NCBI RefSeq assembly: GCF_001613085.1
Contig: NZ_BDBR01000019.1
Location: 32,383 to 96,382, forward strand
Direction of reading: 5' to 3'
DNA length: 64,000 nucleotides
From: Nocardia salmonicida NBRC 13393
GTDB lineage: Bacteria; Actinomycetota; Actinomycetes; Mycobacteriales; Mycobacteriaceae
How positions within the stretch are numbered: the first letter of the stretch is position 1; every line of letters starts with the position of its first letter. Made by a program: the position numbers and the translations under genes. The notes beneath the pieces were generated by a model. That model worked only from the letters and a program-made list of their open reading frames with translations, was not told the origin of the DNA and did not search any database. This document shows, in pieces, positions 37,547 to 64,000 of the stretch.

Positions 37547-39663
37547 GCCTCACCGACACCCGCGTCGACGACGCCCCTTCCGCCGCCTTCGCTACGACTT
37601 CGGGAGGGTCGGCTATCACGTCCACGGCCGTCGTCGCCACGGTCGCGCCTTCCCCCTCGCAGCGGCACATCGATGTAGTGCGGCCCGGGATGCAGACCAC
37701 CATCCAGGACTGGCCGGGTCGAATCGGATACTGGCACATCGGCGTTCCACCATCGGGCCCGATGGACGACCTGTCGTTCCGCCTCGGCAACCGAGTGCTC
37801 GGCAACCCCGAAGGCGCGGCCGGGCTGGAGTGCACGCTGGGCGGGTCCGCATTGCGGTTCTCGGCCCCCACGTGGGTGTGTGTCACCGGCGCGGTCGCCG
37901 ATGTCCGGGTGGACGGCATCCCGGTCGAGCAGTGGCGCACTGTCGAGGTGCCGGCGGGCGGCGTGCTCGATGTCGGCGCTATCCGTGGCCCCGGCATGCG
38001 GACCTACATCCTGATCTCGGGCGGCATCGAGGTCGACGAATTCCTCGGCAGCGCGGCGACATTCACCCTCGGCAAGTTCGGCGGCGGAACCGGGGCGGCC
38101 CTGCGCGCCGACGAATCGCTCACGCTGGGTATACCGTCGACCCGCCTCGCCCCCGCCGTCCCGATGGCCGACCAGCCCGCCTTCGCCCACCGCTGGGAAC
38201 TCGCCGTCACCGAAGGTCCACACGGCGCACCGGAGTTCTTCACCCGCAACGACTTCGACACCATCGTCGGTACCGATTACGAAGTCCATTTCAACTCCGA
38301 TCGCACCGGTGTCCGCCTCATCGGCCCGAAGCCCGAGTGGGCCCGCACCGACGGCGGCGAAGCGGGCCTGCACCCGTCGAACATCCACGACAACGCGTAC
38401 ACCATCGGCGCCCTCGACTTCACCGGCGACACCCCGATCCTGCTCGGCCCCGACGGCCCCAGCCTCGGCGGATTCGTCTGCCCGGTCACCGTAGTCGCCG
38501 CCGATCGCTGGAAACTCGGCCAGCTCACGCCGGGCGACAAGGTTCGCTTCGTCCCTATTCGCTCCGAACACGCCGCTCCCGCAAGAGAACTCGGCGCCCG
38601 CCGACGCGCCGCATTCGGCACCGTTCTCTCAGCAGGCCGCGACGGCGACGACGGCATCCTGCGCCGTACCGAAGTCGACGACGAAACCGGTGTGACCTAC
38701 CGACGACAGGGCGATGACGGCGTACTCGTCGAATACGGCACGCTCACTTTGGATCTCGGCCTGCGCGCCCGAGTCCACGCCCTGCACCAGCACCTCATCG
38801 CGATCGGGCTGCGCGGCGTCATCGAGCTCACCCCGGGAATCCGTTCCCTCCAGATCAGGGTCGATCCGGCCGTCCTGCCGATTCCCCGCCTGCTCGACCT
38901 CCTCGCCGAAGCCGAAGCGCAACTACCGAATTCCGACCAACTGGTGGTCCCGAGCCGCACGGTCCATCTCCCGCTGTCCTGGGACGACCCCGCCACCAGG
39001 GAGGCGATCACCCGCTACATGCACGGTGTCCGCGCCGACGCCCCGTGGTGCCCGTGGAACATCGAATTCATCCGCCGCATGAACGGCCTCCCCTCCGTCG
39101 ACGACGTCTACAAGACCGTTTTCGACGCCGAGTACCTGGTCCTCGGCCTCGGCGATGTCTACCTGGGCGCCCCCGTAGCCACCCCCACCGATCCTCGCCA
39201 CCGCCTCGTCACCACCAAATACAACCCTGCCCGCACCTGGACGCCTGAGAACGCGGTCGGCATCGGCGGCGCCTACCTGTGCATCTACGGCATGGAAGGC
39301 CCCGGCGGCTACCAATTCGTCGGCCGCACCACCCAGGTCTGGAACCACCGAGCCCGCCCCACCGGCACCGCCGGACCCGGCGTGGATCGCTTCGCCACCG
39401 ATGCCGAAACACCCTGGCTCCTGCGCTATTTCGATCGCATTCGCTGGCACCCGGTAGAGGCGGAGGAATTGCTCGACCTGCGCGCGGATTTCGCCGCGGG
39501 CAAGGTGGACATCACCACCGAGGACGGCGACTTCCGCCTCGCCGATTACCGCAAGTTCCTGGCAGACAACGACGATTCCATCTCCGACTTCCGCGCGCTC
39601 CAAGCCGATGCTTTCGCCGAGGAGCGTCAATCCTGGCGCACCGCAGGAGAACTCACCGACTGA
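37543..39663 (+). CDS. Carboxyltransferase domain of urea/guanidine carboxylase, standing alone
   Basis: A 706-aa protein that covers only the middle part of a normal urea/guanidine carboxylase of about 1200 aa. A Ser/Thr/Ala-rich tail (about 1-40) precedes an AHS2/KipA-like half (RPGMQTTIQDWPGRIGYWHI, PPSGPMDDLSFRLGNRVLG) and an AHS1/KipI-like half (from about residue 400, HLIAIGLRGVIELTPGIRS). It then ends near EERQSWRTAGELTD, where the biotin-carrier domain would begin in full-length enzymes. No biotin carboxylase (ATP-grasp), AMKM biotin site or allophanate hydrolase is found here or next door. The enzyme must borrow a biotin carboxylase/carrier from elsewhere, or the pathway is degenerate. 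Confidence 0.85.
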   Translation: MSLTDTRVDDAPSAAFATTSGGSAITSTAVVATVAPSPSQRHIDVVRPGMQTTIQDWPGRIGYWHIGVPPSGPMDDLSFRLGNRVLGNPEGAAGLECTLGGSALRFSAPTWVCVTGAVADVRVDGIPVEQWRTVEVPAGGVLDVGAIRGPGMRTYILISGGIEVDEFLGSAATFTLGKFGGGTGAALRADESLTLGIPSTRLAPAVPMADQPAFAHRWELAVTEGPHGAPEFFTRNDFDTIVGTDYEVHFNSDRTGVRLIGPKPEWARTDGGEAGLHPSNIHDNAYTIGALDFTGDTPILLGPDGPSLGGFVCPVTVVAADRWKLGQLTPGDKVRFVPIRSEHAAPARELGARRRAAFGTVLSAGRDGDDGILRRTEVDDETGVTYRRQGDDGVLVEYGTLTLDLGLRARVHALHQHLIAIGLRGVIELTPGIRSLQIRVDPAVLPIPRLLDLLAEAEAQLPNSDQLVVPSRTVHLPLSWDDPATREAITRYMHGVRADAPWCPWNIEFIRRMNGLPSVDDVYKTVFDAEYLVLGLGDVYLGAPVATPTDPRHRLVTTKYNPARTWTPENAVGIGGAYLCIYGMEGPGGYQFVGRTTQVWNHRARPTGTAGPGVDRFATDAETPWLLRYFDRIRWHPVEAEELLDLRADFAAGKVDITTEDGDFRLADYRKFLADNDDSISDFRALQADAFAEERQSWRTAGELTD

Positions 39664-39678
39664 CGTCAGCCTGGGCGC

Positions 39679-40674
39679 TCATGCGACGAGAACGGTCTTT
39701 CCCGAGGCATGTCCCTGCTCGAAGGCCGCGATGGCCAGTGCTGTGTCGGACAACGGGAACTGTCGCTCGATCACGGGTCGCAAGCTTCCGTCGACAGCCA
39801 ACCCGGCCAGGTATTCCAGGTCGGCGGCAACGGGTCGCATGAGCAGAGCCTTCAGGGTCTGCCGCGCGAACAGGTCGGTGAGCGCCACCTGACTCAGCCA
39901 TCGGATCGGGCCGAACCAGTTGTTGCCCGGCGCGGCGGCAGAGGAGATGAAGACGCCGTCAGCGGCCAGCGCTCGGCGGATCTCCCGTAGTTTGCGATTG
40001 CCCGCGAGGTCGAAGATCACGTCGTAGGGCACTTCCGTACGAGTGAAATCGTCAGCGGTATAGTCGATTACGACGTCCGCGCCGATGTCGCGCACCATCT
40101 CGATATGCCGGGTGCTGCACACCGCCGTCACGTGCGCGCCGAGCACTTTCGCGATCTGCACCGCGAAACTCCCGACCCCACCGGACGCGCCATTGATCAG
40201 CACCCGGCGCCCCGGTCCGACCTTGCCGATATCGCGCAGACCCTGCAATGCCGTCATGCCCGAATCAGGCATCGCCGCCGCCTTTTCCATGCTCAACGCA
40301 TCGGGAACAACGGCGAACACACCCGCGTCGGCACAGACGTACTCCGCGAACGCGCCGCTGGGGACCTCGCCGAAGACGCGATCGCCAACCCGAAGATCAC
40401 TCACCGAGCCGCCGACGGCGACCACCTCGCCCGCCAGGTTCTGCCCGATCATCCGATGCTTCGGCCTGCGCAATCCGAACCCGAGACGCAGCAGATACGG
40501 CGTCCCGTTGAGCAGATGCAGGTCGCCACTGCACAGCGACGCCGCCCGCACCCGGACCACCACATCCCGATCCCCTGGCGTCGGCCGCGGCACGACCTCG
40601 GCCCGCAACACCTCACCCCCGCCGTACCGGGGTGCGATCCAGGCGGTCATCGAAGTCGTATCCACATCGGTCAT
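39679..40674 (-). CDS. Zinc-independent MDR-family NAD(P)H oxidoreductase (quinone-reductase-like)
   Basis: A 331-aa medium-chain dehydrogenase/reductase. The N-terminal GroES-like domain (about 1-130) is followed by a nucleotide-binding fold with VLINGASGGVGSFAVQIAK. Zinc-binding cysteines of alcohol dehydrogenases are not arranged in the usual cluster, so a quinone reductase/enoyl reductase type is likely. It ends 15 nt from the convergent carboxyltransferase gene. It is divergent from a TetR regulator whose two palindromic sites lie in the gap, so its expression is probably induced by an unknown compound. Confidence 0.88.
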   Translation of the reverse strand: MTDVDTTSMTAWIAPRYGGGEVLRAEVVPRPTPGDRDVVVRVRAASLCSGDLHLLNGTPYLLRLGFGLRRPKHRMIGQNLAGEVVAVGGSVSDLRVGDRVFGEVPSGAFAEYVCADAGVFAVVPDALSMEKAAAMPDSGMTALQGLRDIGKVGPGRRVLINGASGGVGSFAVQIAKVLGAHVTAVCSTRHIEMVRDIGADVVIDYTADDFTRTEVPYDVIFDLAGNRKLREIRRALAADGVFISSAAAPGNNWFGPIRWLSQVALTDLFARQTLKALLMRPVAADLEYLAGLAVDGSLRPVIERQFPLSDTALAIAAFEQGHASGKTVLVA

Positions 40675-40695
40675 GAGAACTGTCCCTCGCCTCGC

Positions 40696-40710
40696 ACTTA
40701 CAGCGTAAGT
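40696..40710. promoter_or_regulatory. TetR operator 1 of the MDR/tetR pair
   Basis: Perfect 15-bp palindrome ACTTAC-AGC-GTAAGT, 21 nt upstream of the reductase start (40674). Confidence 0.8.
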
Positions 40711-40729
40711 TTCTATTGCGAGACGCTAC

Positions 40730-40744
40730 ACTTACGCCGTAAGT
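40730..40744. promoter_or_regulatory. TetR operator 2 of the MDR/tetR pair
   Basis: Perfect 15-bp palindrome ACTTAC-GCC-GTAAGT, 34 nt (centre to centre) from operator 1. It overlaps a TACACT hexamer (40727-40732) that could be the -10 of the tetR gene. Confidence 0.8.
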
Positions 40745-40770
40745 AGGTCAAGAAGACAGTCAGGAGCCCC

Positions 40771-41412
40771 ATGCCGCCGCGCACCCCACTCACCAGGGAA
40801 CGAGTCCTGCGTGCCGCCATCGAGCTCGCCGACCAGCAGGGCCTGGCCGCCCTGTCGATGCGCAACCTCGCCAAGGCTGTCGGTGTGGAAGCCATGTCGC
40901 TGTACAACCACGTCGCCAACAAGGACGACCTCTACGACGGCATCATCGACCTGGTGGTCGCGGAGATCTACGTCCCCAGGGCGGGCGGCGACTGGCGGGC
41001 GGAACTCCGCCACCGCGCCACCTCCGCCCACGAGGTCCTGCTGAACCACCGCTGGGCCACCGGCCTGCTCGGCTCCCGCATCAACGTCGGCCCGGCCATG
41101 CTCGGCTACATCGACGCCACCCTCGGCTGCCTGATCACCGCGGGCTTCACCTACGAACAGGCCGATCGCGCCTGGAATGCCATGGACAGCCACATCTACG
41201 GCTTCACCGTCCAGGCCGTCAATTTCCCCCTCGACCCCTCCGAATACGCCTCGGCCGCAGCACAATTTCTCCCGCTCATCCCCACGGAAACCCATCCCCA
41301 CATGCACGCGCTGGCCGCTCTCGTCATCACCGGAGCACATTCCGGCGCGGCTGATTTCACCTTCGGCCTCGATCTACTTCTCGAGGGGTTCGCCGGACTC
41401 CTCCCCCGCTGA
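40771..41412 (+). CDS. TetR-family repressor with TetR_C domain
   Basis: A 213-aa regulator with a winged N-terminal helix-turn-helix (about residues 6-55: LAALSMRNLAKAVGVEAMSLYNHVANKDD) and a TetR_C-type effector domain. AGGAG precedes the ATG. Two near-identical palindromes (ACTTAC-N3-GTAAGT) upstream are the probable operators for both this gene and the divergent MDR reductase. The hairpin at 41416-41449 terminates it. Confidence 0.92.
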   Translation: MPPRTPLTRERVLRAAIELADQQGLAALSMRNLAKAVGVEAMSLYNHVANKDDLYDGIIDLVVAEIYVPRAGGDWRAELRHRATSAHEVLLNHRWATGLLGSRINVGPAMLGYIDATLGCLITAGFTYEQADRAWNAMDSHIYGFTVQAVNFPLDPSEYASAAAQFLPLIPTETHPHMHALAALVITGAHSGAADFTFGLDLLLEGFAGLLPR

Positions 41413-41415
41413 CAA

Positions 41416-41449
41416 CGGCGGGACAGAGCCTTCCGATTCTGTCCCGCCG
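41416..41449. terminator. Bidirectional hairpin between tetR and the small secreted peptide gene
   Basis: Perfect 12-bp stem: CGGCGGGACAGA (41416-41427) and TCTGTCCCGCCG (41438-41449), 10-nt loop. It lies between the convergent stops at 41412 and 41479. No long T-run. Confidence 0.7.
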
Positions 41450-41478
41450 GGAAACCAATGGATCAACGCTGGATGCGA

Positions 41479-41643
41479 TCAGAAGCAGATTTCCACGCTG
41501 CCCACCGGGAAGCAGATCCCCACCGATCCAACTTCTGAGGCCTGCGGCCCAGGCGCGGCAGCAGAGGCCACCGGAGCGGCGACAGCGCCAAGAGCCAGAA
41601 CGACGGCGGCCGTGGCGGCTACCTTGCTCATCTTCACGGACAT
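41479..41643 (-). CDS. Small secreted two-cysteine peptide, family unknown
   Basis: A 54-residue ORF from the ATG at 41641-41643, with AAGGA about 8 nt upstream. Residues 1 to about 27 form a clear Sec signal peptide: basic start (SVKMSK), hydrophobic core rich in Ala/Val/Leu, and APVASA-A cleavage site. The mature part (about 26 residues) ends in a tandem repeat, GSVGICF then GSVEICF, so it contains two cysteines 10 residues apart that could form a disulfide. I recognise no family. It is convergent with tetR and lies 324 nt downstream of the ATP-grasp gene on the same strand; own transcription is likely. An internal ATG at residue 5 is an alternative start. Confidence 0.7.
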   Translation of the reverse strand: MSVKMSKVAATAAVVLALGAVAAPVASAAAPGPQASEVGSVGICFPVGSVEICF

Positions 41644-41967
41644 CAGGGGAATCCTTCCCTCGGGTGAACTCGGTTAGTTCCTAGCTACGCGCCCCCTCAG
41701 TGTTCGCCGCCAACAGGGTTAATTCCAGACAAGAAAGCGTCACGCCGTGCGCAGCGGTGTCGCGGAACTGTCACTTTCGCCGTTCGACGGTCATCCCCGA
41801 AAAGCCCGCATGCTGTGAAGTCGACGATTTTCCCGACGTGACGGCGGGAAACCGGGTGTTACCACTTAGTGACCTCCGCACCGCCGAATTCACCGTTCCG
41901 GAACGTGGCCAGAGGTTTATCAGCTGCCGAACCCGAGAATCGTGCGCCGCCACGGAACCACCCTCGA
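41644..41967. promoter_or_regulatory. Intergenic region between the ATP-grasp gene and the small peptide gene
   Basis: A 324-nt stretch with no convincing gene; short ORFs on either strand lack homology or ribosome sites. It probably contains the promoter of the secreted peptide gene and the 3' end of the peptide-synthetase transcript. I found no clear terminator hairpin next to the ATP-grasp stop. Confidence 0.4.
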
Positions 41968-43053
41968 TCAACCGGGTACCAGGTCCGCACTCCTACGCAC
42001 CGCACCGGGCAAGTGACCATCCAACTGCGGCACGACCTCCATGACCGCTTCCGCCACGGCGAGACAGGCGCCCAGTCGCGGCGGCTTCCGCAATCCCGAA
42101 TCACCTTGCAGCAGTAGCCGAACCGCGGCCCACGGCAGATTCACGTCGGCGAAGGACGTGTGGAACAGGCCCGCCGAGGGTCGTGGATTCACCTCGAGAA
42201 GCACCGGTTCGCCACCGCGATAGCGCAATTGAACATTCGTCAGAAAGGCCAGTTCGAAGTGCCGTACGAGCCGGCGTGCGATATCGACCACGGTGGGATC
42301 ATCGAGCAGCATACGGAAACGCCCCTGCTTGGCCCGCGGAATTCCCATCAGCAGTTCGCCTCCCGGAGCCGAGAGACAGTCGATGCTGATCTCCGGACCT
42401 TCGAGAAACGGCATCACGAGCAGCGGCAGCACGGCCTCCCCGTCCTGCGCCGCCCGCCGCATCGCCTCCGCGATCGCCTCGACCGAGGCCACCGGCCGGG
42501 GTGCCACCCGCAGGTTCGCCATGGTCAGCGGGCGGTCGTCCAGGATGCGGAATCCGAACGCCGAATACTCACCGCTCGGCTTGACGCACAGCGTCTCCCC
42601 GGTGAGCGACAACTCGTCGACGGCCGCGCAGAACTCGTCGGCGTCACTCACCTCGCGCCACGGCGGCACGGGAATGCCCGCGGCACCGGCGATCTCGTAG
42701 GTGAGCACCTTGCTGGTCAGCGCCGTCACCGCCGACAACGGCGAACACATCACACTGGTACCGACCGCCGCGAAGTCCGCCACCCGACCCGCGAGCGCGT
42801 CGAGGCGGCGCGGCGGGATGAGCACGTCGATGCGGTGCATCCGACAGAAGTCGAGCGCGAACTGCGCGTACTCCTCGTTGCTCGCGTACCGAGGTTCGAC
42901 CGCCGACACATCACACACCGAGAGAGCAGCCGCACTCGGATCCACATTGCTGGCATAAATTGTGACATCGACCCCGTCGGGGTTCTCCCGCAGCAACCGC
43001 ATGACCTGAACGGTCGCCGCCCCCGCACTGCTCAGCCAAATCCGAAGCGTAAT
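41968..43053 (-). CDS. ATP-grasp family ligase downstream of the NRPS, possible ATT start
   Basis: A 344-361-aa ATP-grasp protein (carboxylate-amine/thiol ligase superfamily; resembles the large-subunit domain of carbamoyl-phosphate synthetase). An N-terminal pre-ATP-grasp fold is followed by an ATP-binding domain with ETLCVKPSGEYSAFGFRIL and LLVMPFLEGPEISIDCLS, and a Mg-binding end with LLEVNPRPSAGLFHTS. The only in-frame ATG (43000-43002) would remove the first beta strand. Upstream codons encode ITLRIWLSSAGAATVQV, which completes the fold, and an ideal GGAAGGGAG lies 8 nt before an ATT at 43051-43053. I therefore infer a non-standard start. It lies 100 nt after the NRPS stop, so a role in maturing the peptide is likely but unproven. 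Confidence 0.8.
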   Translation of the reverse strand: MTLRIWLSSAGAATVQVMRLLRENPDGVDVTIYASNVDPSAAALSVCDVSAVEPRYASNEEYAQFALDFCRMHRIDVLIPPRRLDALAGRVADFAAVGTSVMCSPLSAVTALTSKVLTYEIAGAAGIPVPPWREVSDADEFCAAVDELSLTGETLCVKPSGEYSAFGFRILDDRPLTMANLRVAPRPVASVEAIAEAMRRAAQDGEAVLPLLVMPFLEGPEISIDCLSAPGGELLMGIPRAKQGRFRMLLDDPTVVDIARRLVRHFELAFLTNVQLRYRGGEPVLLEVNPRPSAGLFHTSFADVNLPWAAVRLLLQGDSGLRKPPRLGACLAVAEAVMEVVPQLDGHLPGAVRRSADLVPG

Positions 43054-43153
43054 ACCAACCGCTCCCTTCCTGTTTCCCGTAGAGAACCCGGACCATATCC
43101 CGGTTCTGCTTCAGGCACATTTCGACAGGAAGGACTTCACGTCACAGGCCGGA

Positions 43154-64000
<20,847 letters not shown>

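Noticed and set aside
42911..43120. 69-codon minus-strand frame between NRPS and ATP-grasp that looked like a Cys-rich precursor peptide
   Set aside because: No ribosome site; most of it is the ATP-grasp coding region read in another frame, so the cysteines are incidental.

Overview
The window is high-GC actinobacterial chromosome from the mycolic-acid order Mycobacteriales, most likely Nocardia. The proteins between 1 and 12751 resemble those of the Mycobacterium tuberculosis Rv0946c-Rv0954 block (Pgi, chorismate mutase, UvrD1, M23 peptidase, SucC, SucD, 34-kDa antigen homologue). They keep the same order and relative orientation, mirrored. The genus is an inference; no rRNA or other marker gene is present.

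Layout. 1-12751 is core metabolism and repair: a DUF5336 membrane protein (cut by the window edge), sucCD, an M23 peptidase with a complex upstream region, an SRPBCC-epimerase fusion, uvrD1, chorismate mutase, an aldehyde dehydrogenase and pgi. 12720-18511 holds a likely minus-strand operon (TetR, AidB-type acyl-CoA dehydrogenase, P-loop kinase, ion channel). It is divergent from an enoyl-CoA hydratase/HxxxD acyltransferase pair, and the two share a palindromic operator. 18512-19508 is a scar: a headless TetR gene and a frameshifted DUF4386 remnant lie next to an intact TetR paralogue. 20202-28501 carries an esterase, an MprF-like lysyltransferase, a flavin split-barrel protein divergent from a MocR regulator, a DUF2630/flavoprotein pair and an Fpg/Nei glycosylase. 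28545-30629 carries cobF, thyA and dfrA. 31139-32992 encodes a Dyp peroxidase with a C-terminal encapsulin-targeting tail, followed directly by the encapsulin shell gene.

33638-39663 is a TetR-controlled nitrogen locus: a urea-carboxylase-type permease, two DUF1989 proteins (the carboxyguanidine deiminase pair) and a carboxyltransferase-only fragment of urea/guanidine carboxylase. The biotin carboxylase, biotin carrier and allophanate hydrolase are absent from the window. 39679-41412 is a reductase divergent from its TetR regulator over two identical-type palindromes.

41479-64000 is dominated by one giant non-ribosomal peptide synthetase gene on the minus strand. At least 6948 codons lie in the window and its 5' end is outside. 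It has six adenylation domains, six carrier domains, one epimerase and a final condensation domain followed by a decayed, truncated adenylation domain, with no carrier or thioesterase. By my manual reading of specificity residues the order is Ser - X - Ser - Y - Y - D-Z. An ATP-grasp ligase gene follows on the same strand, then a short gene for a secreted two-cysteine peptide. The unusual terminus and the ATP-grasp partner are the strongest candidates for something undescribed.
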